Shown here: in pieces, positions 27,070-36,795 of the stretch | Layout of the letters: every line of letters starts with the position of its first letter | How positions within the stretch are numbered: the stretch's first letter is position 1 | Assembly: GCF_002738225.1 (NCBI RefSeq) | Contig: NZ_PEBQ01000010.1 | Location: 1 to 64,000 of the forward strand | Direction of reading: 5' to 3' | DNA length: 64,000 nt | DNA from: Acetobacter pomorum | GTDB taxonomy: Bacteria; Pseudomonadota; Alphaproteobacteria; Acetobacterales; Acetobacteraceae | Position numbers and translations under genes: made by a program | Notes under the pieces: generated by a model | The model's database searches: none | Told to the model about the DNA's origin: nothing | The model's input: only the letters and a program-made list of their open reading frames with translations

Positions 27070-30000
27070 ATGGATCAGTCTGCCACATCATCTCGCATGG
27101 GCGCTTTTGCCAGAGCCTGGCAACCCTTACCTGTGAGAAAAGGTGCGCAACCATTACCGGTTTCTGATAGATCAATCTTTGACAGGGATTTTCGGTTAGA
27201 TACGGCACAAACAGTCAGGAGTTCTGTTCGGGTTATGGCTTCGCGCTTGATAGAAACGAAAGTCACTTCCCTTCCTCCTCCCTATTGGAAAGAGGATTTG
27301 GTCGAGGCAGATCTTAACGGCAAAACGCAAGTCCATTATCGACCTTTATCTAAAGGCGAAAGCACGGATGCAATGATCCCGAGATCTGTCGCATCCGAAC
27401 TATATGAGGCTATCTATAACCTACAATCTCGTGTTGGCGATATTGATGACTGGATGGCCAGTCGTTTGCAGTGGACGAAAGAACATCTCTACAAGGTTCT
27501 CTCCGCAGAACAGATCGATACCGCGGCTCTTGCTATCCATGCAGCAGATTCTGCTGCAGAAGATAAAGCTAAAGGTCTCCTCTCTTCCGCGTCAGGCGGA
27601 GGGGTTATTATCGCCTCTATGACAGGGTTTGGTAAGGGGCGAGTTCTTGCGACTACCTGTCGTGCCGCACTGCTTTCAGGCCGCAATGTCGTTTTCATGA
27701 CATTGCAGGAAAATCTTTTTTCTGACTTCTGGCGCGACATTCGAGGAATTGAGAGCGAAGATCTGTTTGGTCGGCCACTTCTGGTGAATGAAGGCTCTAC
27801 AATTGTCGATGTTGAAGATCCTGATACTCCAGTTCTTGTAGAACCGTACTCACGCAAGCAAGTCCTCCAATCTATTAATGACAAAAAGCTCCCTGATGGG
27901 TGCCGAATGGTCATGATTACCCATTCTCAGGTTAATCGACCGGGCACCCCTAGGTCAGACTTCCTTGAGACAGTCGCAGCAGGCGCTCACTTTGCTCTTG
28001 ATGAGGCTCATAAAGGGGCCGGCGAAAGCAATACACGAGAAAACATTGATCGCGTACGTGCCAAAGCTGCATCTACAACAGAAAGCTCTGCTACTTTCGC
28101 CGCGGATATAGCCAATCTGACTGCATACAGAAACGTCATGCCGTGGCTGAAGGATATCCCAAAATTATCTTCTCTCCCGCGACCAACACAGATCGCGCTC
28201 TCTCAAATATCTGTACGTGAGGCTACCTCAGCAGGAGGTATTGTCCGACACGAATTGGACATGGATGGGATCAATACTGAGATCATTAAGCCATCGGCAG
28301 AAATTATCGCCTTTAATGAACAAATCTCTGACAGCGTAGCTCCAGTTCTTTCGGCCATGGCCGTTATGGCGAGAGACGTAGATGCCTTGCTCAAGATAAA
28401 AAATATGGAGAATGCGGATTACTGTAAAACCCTCCCTCCGTCGATGAGGAAGGCCGCCAAAGAAACATGGTTTACGGCTCCATTTGGCAGTCGCCTTTCT
28501 GCGATACAAAATCAGATACTCACGGCCCTTAATGTCAAACTGTGTGCCCAGGTGGCGCTGGATTCATTGAAGAATGGTGAGAAGCCCATCGCTGTTATTG
28601 AAGCAACGATGGAAAGCATAATGAACCAACTCCGGGCAGGTGAAATAATTGGAGAGGATGATCAGGTACTCGATCCCGACCCCCCTACCCTAAAAGTTGC
28701 TTTGTTTAGGCTCGCAGATGGGTTGTCGTCTGCCTTGCATAAATATACGCCGGAGGGGGAAAGTGAACGTGTTGAAGAACGAATAGATATAAGTCAAGAA
28801 CACGACTATCTAAGCGAGCAACTAAAACGCATTAAGCATCTTATTGGCGGAATTAAAGACATTCCTCTCTATCCGATTGATGAGATCAGAGAGATTGTTG
28901 AAAGACATAAAACACCTGATGGTAGGAATTATGTAGTTGGTGAAGTTTCTGGGCGTTCACTGCAGATCAGAGATGGAAAATATGTAAAAAATCAGATCAA
29001 CAGAAATCAGGTTGTTGCACGCTTCAATAATGGTGGCGTCGATATGGCGACGTTCACAAAAGCAGCCAGCACTGGACTTTCTGTTCATGACAAGTTCAAG
29101 AAATCTGGTCGTTCACACATGATCTGGGTTTCCCTGATCGGTGATGTAAAAGAAAAGAGACAGATGGAGGGGCGTTGTAACCGACGTGGACAGCGCACTA
29201 AGCCTCGCTTCAGCGTCCTGCACACAGGGCTCCCTTACAACACTTTTGTACTGACTAATGGTGATAGGAAGGAAGCAAAACTCGATGCCAATCTGACGGG
29301 CGCTGAAACGTCTGGTGTTACTACAGGGATGCCAGACCCAATTGATCAGATCGGCGAAGATGTCGCCCGTGAATTTCTATTCCTGAATAGGAATATCGCC
29401 AATCAGATGGGGATTAACCTAAACGTCACCGTTTCTGTATCGGAAAAAGAACTCTATTTCGTTAATAAATTATTCCGCAGATTGCCTCTCGTCAGCGTTT
29501 CAAAAGCGAACAATATCATAAAAGCCTTTTTCGCGGCTTATGAAGACCGTTTGAAGTATTCCATAAATCCAAACTTGGTTCAGTCTCTTAAAGGGAATTG
29601 GAAGCCGGTAAAAAGTTTTATTTTGCAACCTGGAGATGGTTCAGATCATCCCCTCCGCGGTCCTGACACAACGGCAACCATTATCTCCAAGATGGTATTA
29701 AAGAAGCCAATGCGTTCGACAGAAGTGGGTAAGATCGTTCGTGAGGCACGACAGCGGATTAGGAAAGATTATAACCCTCAGCCATATCTTCAATTGCTTG
29801 AGAAGCGCAGGCAGAAAATCCTGGAGAATGCTCTTGATGGTGAGGCCCATAAAAGCGTTCATGCGGCTCTTATGGCCCCTAGAAGTAACTATGTGCAGGT
29901 TATCCAGAAGAGACTGAATATTACTGCATGGTTCATTGAGAAAGCATTACCAGGGTGTGGAGTTATTCTCCCAGATGATATGGGTGTTATGCAGCCACAT

Positions 30001-30885
30001 ATTATTCTGGACATCGAACACCCAGAGGTATCCAGGGTTAACGTTTTCCGTGATTACCATATCACGGTTCTCATGCCTGGCGCTTCGGAACCTTTTGTCG
30101 TGTCTCTTGATGCGATCATGAGGTACAGCGGCGCTCGTTTCATGGATGAAAATGAGGCCAGAAATTCTCTCCTAAATCAATGTAACCAAGCGCCGGAGGG
30201 GGAAGTCCCGGTTTTTCGAACAATTCTAGATGGAAATGTCACAGCAGCAATTCTGGATGCTCATTATCTTGAACTTGGTGAGGCAGGAACATGGATTGAT
30301 CAGAACAGCAGAATCAATCTTTCTGTACTGGTTCCCAAGTCAATTGAAAAACACCTCACAACCGTTCCTGTGCGCATCCCTTTGCCAGAAGTAGGATTGG
30401 AATTGATACGCAAAAATGCACGTTTGATTATTGCTGAATCATTGTCACCAAAAAATGACAATATTTCTATCGTGGCCTCAAAGAAGGCTGGCTTTGTAGA
30501 AGTCAGTCTCCCTCAGAAGAAGAAAAATCTTCCACTTTTCGCCAGTGCCGCTTATCAGCGTCTGGTAATCGAACCTGGGAATACTAAAGAGTATCGAGAA
30601 CGGCATCCCAACAAAATTATATCCGAAGATGGTTTCTCATCCGATGATGTGAGGGAAATTAAGATCGAACACCTACCTGAGCTACTGCATTCTCTATACC
30701 AGGAAGGTAAACTTACTTTTTATGCTGATTCATCTCTGCGGAACGAAGTGATTAGACTTTGTCATGAGCACAAAGCACGGCGAGTACGGCGGCCGACGAA
30801 TCAAAAAGAATTGGAAATGGTTGATTCAGATTTGGATAGGGAAAAATCTTTCACCAACCCTGCCACCCCTTTTCCATCCATATGA
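27070..30885 (+). CDS. Strawberry-notch-like SF2 helicase/ATPase
   Basis: This 1271-residue protein has a P-loop variant SMTGFGKGR at about 184-191, a DEAHK box at about 310 (HFALDEAHKGAG), and a C-terminal helicase half with MEGRCNRRGQRTKP at about 700, where SNO-family proteins have their arginine-finger region. TGxGKGR instead of GxGKT is the hallmark of the Strawberry-notch family. In bacteria these proteins are carried by phages and conjugative elements, often within polyvalent proteins delivered with the DNA. The last 500 residues are not recognised. It probably remodels plasmid DNA or host complexes after entry. A terminator follows directly. Confidence 0.8.
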   Translation: MDQSATSSRMGAFARAWQPLPVRKGAQPLPVSDRSIFDRDFRLDTAQTVRSSVRVMASRLIETKVTSLPPPYWKEDLVEADLNGKTQVHYRPLSKGESTDAMIPRSVASELYEAIYNLQSRVGDIDDWMASRLQWTKEHLYKVLSAEQIDTAALAIHAADSAAEDKAKGLLSSASGGGVIIASMTGFGKGRVLATTCRAALLSGRNVVFMTLQENLFSDFWRDIRGIESEDLFGRPLLVNEGSTIVDVEDPDTPVLVEPYSRKQVLQSINDKKLPDGCRMVMITHSQVNRPGTPRSDFLETVAAGAHFALDEAHKGAGESNTRENIDRVRAKAASTTESSATFAADIANLTAYRNVMPWLKDIPKLSSLPRPTQIALSQISVREATSAGGIVRHELDMDGINTEIIKPSAEIIAFNEQISDSVAPVLSAMAVMARDVDALLKIKNMENADYCKTLPPSMRKAAKETWFTAPFGSRLSAIQNQILTALNVKLCAQVALDSLKNGEKPIAVIEATMESIMNQLRAGEIIGEDDQVLDPDPPTLKVALFRLADGLSSALHKYTPEGESERVEERIDISQEHDYLSEQLKRIKHLIGGIKDIPLYPIDEIREIVERHKTPDGRNYVVGEVSGRSLQIRDGKYVKNQINRNQVVARFNNGGVDMATFTKAASTGLSVHDKFKKSGRSHMIWVSLIGDVKEKRQMEGRCNRRGQRTKPRFSVLHTGLPYNTFVLTNGDRKEAKLDANLTGAETSGVTTGMPDPIDQIGEDVAREFLFLNRNIANQMGINLNVTVSVSEKELYFVNKLFRRLPLVSVSKANNIIKAFFAAYEDRLKYSINPNLVQSLKGNWKPVKSFILQPGDGSDHPLRGPDTTATIISKMVLKKPMRSTEVGKIVREARQRIRKDYNPQPYLQLLEKRRQKILENALDGEAHKSVHAALMAPRSNYVQVIQKRLNITAWFIEKALPGCGVILPDDMGVMQPHIILDIEHPEVSRVNVFRDYHITVLMPGASEPFVVSLDAIMRYSGARFMDENEARNSLLNQCNQAPEGEVPVFRTILDGNVTAAILDAHYLELGEAGTWIDQNSRINLSVLVPKSIEKHLTTVPVRIPLPEVGLELIRKNARLIIAESLSPKNDNISIVASKKAGFVEVSLPQKKKNLPLFASAAYQRLVIEPGNTKEYRERHPNKIISEDGFSSDDVREIKIEHLPELLHSLYQEGKLTFYADSSLRNEVIRLCHEHKARRVRRPTNQKELEMVDSDLDREKSFTNPATPFPSI

Positions 30886-30889
30886 CAGA

Positions 30890-30923
30890 AAAAAAGCCAT
30901 GCTTTTTTGGGCATGGCTTTTTA
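30890..30923. terminator. Bidirectional rho-independent terminator
   Basis: AAAAAGCCATGC pairs with GCATGGCTTTTT around a short T-rich loop, between the converging ends at 30885 and 30947. A-run and T-run on the two sides allow use from both strands. Confidence 0.85.
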
Positions 30924-30946
30924 ATCATGAAAGATTAAGCGTTAAG

Positions 30947-31231
30947 CTACTGCATTACCGCTTTATCAAATGCGTTTGAAACCTGCTCTCTCGTAGGGTG
31001 ATCGGAAGCACCTGCTCTGGAATGAAATTCCATAACCAAATCCATTTCGTCCCAGAAAGCCTTGCTAATTGTCTTGATATCGCCTCCATCGCGCATCTTT
31101 TCCTGAGCCTTCTTTAATGAAGACTTCAGTGTTTTAGACAAATCGCGTGCGGCTGAAATACAAGCCCCCATTCGCCCTTCAAGTTTCCAATATAACTCCC
31201 ATTTTTTGGGCACATGATGCTCAATAGACAT
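30947..31231 (-). CDS. Hypothetical small helical protein
   Basis: This 94-residue protein, likely all helical, begins SIEHHVPKKWELYWKLEGRM and has a long amphipathic middle (ISAARDLSKTLKSSLKKAQ). GAAGAGAG lies seven bases before the ATG. There is no membrane segment or motif. It sits between two terminators and so appears to be a single-gene unit. No function can be proposed from the sequence. Confidence 0.6.
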   Translation of the reverse strand: MSIEHHVPKKWELYWKLEGRMGACISAARDLSKTLKSSLKKAQEKMRDGGDIKTISKAFWDEMDLVMEFHSRAGASDHPTREQVSNAFDKAVMQ

Positions 31232-31410
31232 TTTACTCTCTTCATATGTTATGGCTAAAAGCCATCCCCTGCACAGTTCTCATGTCATGCAAGGCCTTTT
31301 TACGATCCACTTTTGGATGAATAAGATATTTTTTATCATTTCCTACAAAAATCTTCAATATACTCTTTATCAAGTTCTTAAATGGTCTTGTGATTAAATC
31401 CCTGATGAAT

Positions 31411-31438
31411 AAAAAAAGCCCGCCAAAGCGGGCTTTAA
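31411..31438 (-). terminator. Rho-independent terminator of the DotP/TraR-like gene
   Basis: On the minus strand AAAGCCCGC pairs with GCGGGCTTT and is followed by a seven-T run, 24 bp after the stop at 31462. Confidence 0.85.
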
Positions 31439-31461
31439 TTCAGACTTTGTGAGACTAGATA

Positions 31462-31959
31462 CTAATCTCCGCCTTCAAGTCCGTTTACCGTGCCAACACT
31501 AACTGAGGTTGTGTTGCCATCTGTAAACGTATGCGAGGCATAAAGTGCAAATGTAGATAGAACGCAGAGTAGTCCGCCAATACAACATCTTGTGATGCCT
31601 GGCCCAAATGGCTCTCGCCCCTGTGAATCAGAGGCCACAATTATTTTTTTGCCGCCGGCCCAAATAGTTGCAAGTCCAACGATAAGAGCAAGCACAAGAA
31701 CAACTTTTGCGCCAGGCCCACCCTGCTGAACTATGTTGTTAGCCATTCCGCCAAAGCTTTCCTGATCGACAGCCCAGGCGCTTTGAGGAAGCATAAATAG
31801 TGAGAAGACAAGGAAACTGGCCACAAAAGCAGCGCGTTTCGCGATATTGTTAATAAAAGCCGTAAAAATAAAAGATGACTTTGATCTTTTATTGCCATCG
31901 GGAAGAGTCAGGTTGGCACCATTTGTCACCAACGCCGATCCATGATTTTTTCGCAACAT
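31462..31959 (-). CDS. DotP/TraR-like small membrane protein of the type IVB system
   Basis: This 165-residue protein has a hydrophobic export segment (AAFVASFLVFSLFMLPQSAWA, ending with a cleavage-like AWA), then two membrane helices (VVLVLALIVGLATIW and CCIGGLLCVLSTFALYA). The segment AGGKKIIVASDSQGREPFGPG between them matches the KGL ... VADGR module repeated in the protein at 2237-3229. Short exported proteins with two helices are typical of IncI TraR and Legionella IcmD/DotP. The exact start is unclear because upstream sequence contains nested ATGAGGA repeats. It is far from the other transfer genes. Confidence 0.6.
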   Translation of the reverse strand: MLRKNHGSALVTNGANLTLPDGNKRSKSSFIFTAFINNIAKRAAFVASFLVFSLFMLPQSAWAVDQESFGGMANNIVQQGGPGAKVVLVLALIVGLATIWAGGKKIIVASDSQGREPFGPGITRCCIGGLLCVLSTFALYASHTFTDGNTTSVSVGTVNGLEGGD

Positions 31960-32268
31960 TCCTCATGTTCCTCATGTTGAGGGGCGCAGGCCATTTTGGG
32001 CATCGCCCGAAGACCCCTTTCTTCAGGGGTAGGGAATGAAAACCTCTGATCCAAGGACAAAATGGCGGTATTTGGCCGATATAAACCCGGATTTAAGGCC
32101 TTATTACTGCGAGGCTTAATTTTAACCTTGCAAGGCACAAGGATTTTTCTTTGGTTATTTTGATCTGGAAAATAGGCTTTTAACCATTATCCTTAATTCA
32201 TGAGGTTAGATAAGGCTTATTGAAGTCGTAATAGGTATCGGATCCTGTCTTTACAGGAAGGAGAATAA
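31960..32268. other. Intergenic control region between divergent genes
   Basis: These 309 bp separate divergent genes. They contain a dispersed-family hairpin at 32006-32035 (CCCCT ... CTTCAGGGG with CCGAAGA before it). AAGGCCTTA and AAGGCTTA-type motifs are repeated at about 32095-32215, and TTAA half-sites occur near 32175-32190. A strong AGGAAGGAGA ribosome binding site precedes the regulator gene at 32269. No gene is seen. Confidence 0.5.
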
Positions 32269-33078
32269 ATGCGGCTTATTTGCATTGGTGACAGTGAAAA
32301 AAATTTAGATGGTCGCCCCTGTTCTGCTCTGTCTGAAGCGATATCTCTTGGTGAAATCTATCTGCGGATTTGTGGAAGAGAAGGAGCTGTGGGTGCCATT
32401 CGTGAATCTCCCATCGACATAGCCGTTATTCAACAAACGGCCCCTAACCCAAGGCTCTTGAGGGTATTAAGAAACAACAAGGTTTCTTCCCCAGTATTGA
32501 TAATTGCGAGAAATATTAATGCAGACTCTGTGGCTGATGTTTTGGCCGCCGGAGCGGACGATTGCGTTTCAATCAACATCGAAGCTGTAGAGCTACTGGC
32601 AAGATTACGCGCCATTGTAAGGCGTGTCTCAGGCGTTGGGATTACAAGCCAAATGATCACTATCGGGCGAATGAAGTTAAATGAGGATACCCGGGAAGTC
32701 CTTATTGATGATGAAGCGATAACTCTAACACAGGTCGAATATAAAATTATGTCCCTTTTCGCCCATAGAAAAGGAGGCATCTTAAATAAAGATGCGATAA
32801 TGTCTCATGTATATGCGGGGAAAAATCTTCCTCAGAGCAAGTCAATCGATGTAATGATGTGCCGGGTGCGCGCCAAATTGGTTGAGAAGGGTATTAAAGC
32901 CCCTTTCAAAACCATATGGGGCGTTGGATATCGTCTAGTTGAAGAAGCTTTTGCTCCTTTAGGCTCTAGAGACATGAACCCTGATCCTCATCATCATCAT
33001 TCGTCTAATGAATCATGTATGCCGATCACTCCAGGCATCGACATAAGGGCCCCCTCTAAAGGATTTGACATCAGGTAG
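32269..33078 (+). CDS. CtrA-like response regulator with degenerate receiver domain
   Basis: This 269-residue protein has the OmpR/CtrA layout: receiver-like residues 1-120, then a winged-helix DNA-binding domain at about 128-228. The DNA-binding part has LTQVEYKIMSLFAHRKGGILNK, VMMCRVRAKL and TIWGVGYRLVEE, closely following alphaproteobacterial CtrA. The receiver lacks the usual acidic pocket: DIAVIQQ stands where the phospho-acceptor Asp (LLDL) should be, and the N-terminal pair is GDSE. It is therefore likely phosphorylation-independent. A His-rich tail (PHHHHSS) overlaps the end of dnaE by 82 bp in antisense. It may time plasmid replication or transfer with the host cell cycle. Confidence 0.8.
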   Translation: MRLICIGDSEKNLDGRPCSALSEAISLGEIYLRICGREGAVGAIRESPIDIAVIQQTAPNPRLLRVLRNNKVSSPVLIIARNINADSVADVLAAGADDCVSINIEAVELLARLRAIVRRVSGVGITSQMITIGRMKLNEDTREVLIDDEAITLTQVEYKIMSLFAHRKGGILNKDAIMSHVYAGKNLPQSKSIDVMMCRVRAKLVEKGIKAPFKTIWGVGYRLVEEAFAPLGSRDMNPDPHHHHSSNESCMPITPGIDIRAPSKGFDIR

Positions 33079-36000
33079 CGGCCGGGCAGTTCTATCAGTT
33101 CTGAACTGTCGCCGTCTATTCTGATACACACTGCAGAGCCTTTCTCGTGAGTTTTCGGGAGGAAGAGTGCTTCAACGCGCTTTACTGTTTTCTCTACAAC
33201 TTTTTTCAAAATGTCAGCGTCATCTCCTCCGCTCATCATCAAAGCAGCATCTGGAGGGATCTCTGTCGACTTTATGTCAACAGTCAGATCGCCATGCACC
33301 CCTTCTAGGAACTCATTTGCTGTCCATACAGCGTTTATAAACTGACTAGATCTCGTACCATCCCAGCTTATTGATGCTTCCATTATCACCGGGATGCGAG
33401 AAATCTTGGCCCCCTGAAGCACCCTAAATATATGGTCCAAAGACCACCCACCGTTTTGATTGTAGTTTGATGGGAAAAAACTAGCCGTATAACTGTCGTT
33501 CTTTTCACTCGCGATCAAAAGAATATATTCTGTGTTTTTCCGGCTTCTGAGGCGTTTAACGTCTTCTACCATAACAGCCAAACGTCGAGAGTTGATCCTT
33601 TCCTTATTATTCGCTTTAAGCCAATCAACGATTGATCTGCGGCGCCTAACACCGCCTTTTATCATGCGTTTGAGGTATCTATCCAAAGGGTGACGTCCGA
33701 AATAAAAGCCGACTGCGCTATATTCTCGATCAGCCCTGTTACCCCACTCTGCAATTTCCTTGAATTTTTCAGGGATCACGATCCCTGCGTTTACCCCAGT
33801 TGCTGAGAAGATGTCGTCAGATGACAACTCTTCTTTTTTCTTCTTACCTTTGTCGCCCGCAATCCAGTTGAGGATTTCTTCAGCCTGGGAGCGTACTGGC
33901 CATAAACTGTCAAAGGCACCACATGCCACAAGAGCGGATCGTTGGTCACTTGTCGTGATTTTCCCAACTCTCGTCATGAAGTCCGATAAGTCTTTGAATT
34001 TGCCATTTTTCGTGCGCTCGGCTTCGAATGCACCATCTTCGTCCGTCACCCCTTTGACGGCACTTAGTCCAAATCTAACACCAATTCCGCCATTACTCTT
34101 TTCATCTCGTTCAGGTCTAAAATCGGTACATGAGAAATTGATATCTGGAGGAAGCATTCTGATGCCAAGGCGATCAAGTTCTTCTTTTACCAGAGATCGC
34201 TTTTCTGGCTTGTCGTAATAGCTTATTTGGGCCGCAAGAAACTCGGCGGGATAATGGAATTTTAACCATGCCGTGATGTAGCCAACCCAAGCATAGGCAG
34301 CAGCATGTGATTTATTAAAACCATAATCGGCAAAGGGTTTGATATCATTGAATAGCTTTATCGCGTCTTTTTCTGTCATCCCACGTGCAATGGCACCTGG
34401 GATTGGAGGGTTAGATTCAGGATCACCATAGATAAAAGTGTGTTCCTGCTTCTTCATCTCCTCGGCAATTTTTTTTCCCATCGCCCTGCGCAGGAGATCT
34501 GCACTACCAAGAGAGTAACCCGCTACTTCTTGGGCGACCCCCATTACCTGCTCCTGATAAACCATAATGCCATATGTTTCATCTAGGATGGGTTTGCATC
34601 TATCTCCTCCGGGAGTTTCATATGGCTCCCCTTCTTTTCTGGCAACGTAGGTTGAGATGTAAGCCATTGGCCCAGGCCTATAGAGAGCAACGATAGCGAT
34701 CAGATCCTCTAAACGCTCAGGCTTTACCTTCATCAGGGCATCTCGCATCCCTCCGCCTTCAAACTGGAACACAGCGGTAGCGTGCCCCTCAGAAAGCATC
34801 TCGAATACCCCCTTGTCATCTCTTGAGATTAAGGAGGGATTGATAATGGTTCCATGCATTTGTTTGATAAAGAGTAAGGCTTTGTGGATAATACTCAGCG
34901 TCACAAGACCGAGAAGATCGAATTTAACGAGGCCGACACTTTCGACCCCTTTCATATCAAAATCACACACTAGAAAGCCGTTTTGTCCGGCTTTGGGGTC
35001 ATAAATTACCGGAGTAATATCCGTGATTTTAGTATTCCCGATAACTGCTCCGGCTGCATGAGAGCTTCTATCTCTTATAAGTCCCTCAATTTTGCCGGCC
35101 ATACGACAAAGAATGGGGCCTATCGGTTCCTCATTAACTTTTGCTCTAAATGCGTCATTCGTGTTGTATGCCTCAAGAATGGGCATGCTTTCAGTTTTTT
35201 TGTTCGGATCCGCATGTTGAGGCAACACGTCTTTTATGGCGGTCATGAAGCCATAAGCAGCTTGCCCGTATGTTTCATGATAAAGAACCCGTTGGGCGTC
35301 CTGTAGCGCAGTTCTGCCCTTAATCTTGCCAAAGGCAGTAATCATCCCAACGTGATCTTCACCATAGCGTGTCGCTATATATGATCTCACTTCTTCACGT
35401 CGATCCTTGCAGAAATCAATATCGAAATCTGGCATTGAAACACGATCAGGATTAAGAAATCTCTCAAATAAAAGGCCGAATTCCATTGGGTTGATATCTG
35501 TAATCGTTAACGCCCAAGCTACGATTGAACCGGCGCCTGATCCGCGTCCAGGACCGACCGGGATATCCTGCCTCCTAGCCCACTGTATAAAATCAGCAAC
35601 AATCAAGAAATAACCAGGAAAACCCATCCGATTGATTATTCCTAATTCGTAATCGAGTCTTTTCAGGTATTTAGGATGTTCTTCTTCAGGTAATTCTATT
35701 TCGGTCAGACGTTTGCGTAGTCCTTCAAGGGACATAACTCGCAGGAACTCTTCTTCTGACTGACCTTCAGGGACGGGGAATGCCGGCAAGGTGGGCTTGT
35801 GCTTCATAACCATGAACGCACATCGCCTAGCGATTGACCACGTATTGTTAACTGCTTCTGGAAGATCCTCGAAGATCTTCTTTGCTTCCTCTTGAGATCT
35901 TAGATGACACTGGGGTGCTTTACTGTCCAGAGTTCCGTCATTGAGCATTTTCACCCTGCCACCCGAAGATATGGCTCGGAGCATCAACCAAGCGTCTCTC

Positions 36001-36698
36001 CCTTCGGGCGTTGCATGCCAAGTATCTATAGTAGCTACGAGAGGGATTTTATCTCTTCTAATCCCATCAAGGCACACTACCTCCCCTGCCTGCCCTTCAG
36101 CTAGATCAATGAGACCTTTTTCAACGATTTCAGACTCAACAGATGGTGGCGCATTTCTGCATATTTCCACATAAAGACCGCTCCCAAAAATCTCTAGCAA
36201 TGTCCGAAGACAGGAGATTCCAAGCTGGGAAGATTTATTCATTGAAAGGGGTAATAGGCCATCTTCGCCTCCACCTGTCAGGCAGATGACATCTTTTGTA
36301 TATCCCCTCAGGCATTCTATCGGCAGACCTTCCGAGGCAAATTCGGATCGTGATGCCCGGAGGTGTAAGGCGTTTATATTGTGGAATGCCTGTTCGGTAC
36401 ATGCAAATAGAATGATATTGCCAGTAAGTGATCCAGGCTTACTTCCCAATGAAACAGAAAGTTGTATTCCAATAATAGGTTGAACCTTATAGTCCTTTGC
36501 TTTCATTGAGAAATCAAACACGCCGTGCATGGAATTTCGATCGCTAATCGCCAATGCTGGCATATTAAGGTTCTTCGCGAGCCCTAATAGATCTTTAGGG
36601 TAAGAAGCCCCCTCTGAAAGACTGTAGGTAGTATGCACGCGGAGATGGATAAAAGGATCTGTCAATGATTGCGATTGCGTTAGGTCCTGCACCGTCAT
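32997..36698 (-). CDS. dnaE: DNA polymerase III alpha subunit, plasmid-borne
   Basis: This is a full-length DnaE of about 1230 residues. It opens with the PHP domain (FIHLRVHTTYSLSEGA). PGRGSGAGSIVAWAL and the catalytic PDFDIDFCKDRR lie near residue 425, followed by the palm/finger motifs (YRPGPMAYI, YQEQVMGVAQ, GYSLGSADLLRRAMGKK, FNKSHAAAYA). A C-terminal OB-type and tail region follows. It would synthesise plasmid DNA or perform error-prone repair synthesis. The PHP domain keeps several but not obviously all metal ligands. ATG 36698 has GAGAGAG closely upstream; a TTG at 36719 is the alternative start. It is much more divergent from chromosomal-type text than a recent duplicate would be, judged by insertions only. 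Confidence 0.92.
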   Translation of the reverse strand: MTVQDLTQSQSLTDPFIHLRVHTTYSLSEGASYPKDLLGLAKNLNMPALAISDRNSMHGVFDFSMKAKDYKVQPIIGIQLSVSLGSKPGSLTGNIILFACTEQAFHNINALHLRASRSEFASEGLPIECLRGYTKDVICLTGGGEDGLLPLSMNKSSQLGISCLRTLLEIFGSGLYVEICRNAPPSVESEIVEKGLIDLAEGQAGEVVCLDGIRRDKIPLVATIDTWHATPEGRDAWLMLRAISSGGRVKMLNDGTLDSKAPQCHLRSQEEAKKIFEDLPEAVNNTWSIARRCAFMVMKHKPTLPAFPVPEGQSEEEFLRVMSLEGLRKRLTEIELPEEEHPKYLKRLDYELGIINRMGFPGYFLIVADFIQWARRQDIPVGPGRGSGAGSIVAWALTITDINPMEFGLLFERFLNPDRVSMPDFDIDFCKDRREEVRSYIATRYGEDHVGMITAFGKIKGRTALQDAQRVLYHETYGQAAYGFMTAIKDVLPQHADPNKKTESMPILEAYNTNDAFRAKVNEEPIGPILCRMAGKIEGLIRDRSSHAAGAVIGNTKITDITPVIYDPKAGQNGFLVCDFDMKGVESVGLVKFDLLGLVTLSIIHKALLFIKQMHGTIINPSLISRDDKGVFEMLSEGHATAVFQFEGGGMRDALMKVKPERLEDLIAIVALYRPGPMAYISTYVARKEGEPYETPGGDRCKPILDETYGIMVYQEQVMGVAQEVAGYSLGSADLLRRAMGKKIAEEMKKQEHTFIYGDPESNPPIPGAIARGMTEKDAIKLFNDIKPFADYGFNKSHAAAYAWVGYITAWLKFHYPAEFLAAQISYYDKPEKRSLVKEELDRLGIRMLPPDINFSCTDFRPERDEKSNGGIGVRFGLSAVKGVTDEDGAFEAERTKNGKFKDLSDFMTRVGKITTSDQRSALVACGAFDSLWPVRSQAEEILNWIAGDKGKKKKEELSSDDIFSATGVNAGIVIPEKFKEIAEWGNRADREYSAVGFYFGRHPLDRYLKRMIKGGVRRRRSIVDWLKANNKERINSRRLAVMVEDVKRLRSRKNTEYILLIASEKNDSYTASFFPSNYNQNGGWSLDHIFRVLQGAKISRIPVIMEASISWDGTRSSQFINAVWTANEFLEGVHGDLTVDIKSTEIPPDAALMMSGGDDADILKKVVEKTVKRVEALFLPKTHEKGSAVCIRIDGDSSELIELPGRYLMSNPLEGALMSMPGVIGIHDSLDE

Positions 36699-36795
36699 CT
36701 CTCTCAAAAGGCTTTTCAACTTCGTTCAAATACAAGGCTTAATCTAGCAAGCCATTCCTTTAAGCCAGTTTAAGGCTGAATGACAAACCTTGTTC

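Noticed and set aside
33760-34218. 152-codon plus-strand frame inside dnaE
   Set aside because: It lies fully antisense to the conserved polymerase coding sequence, with no recognisable protein features.
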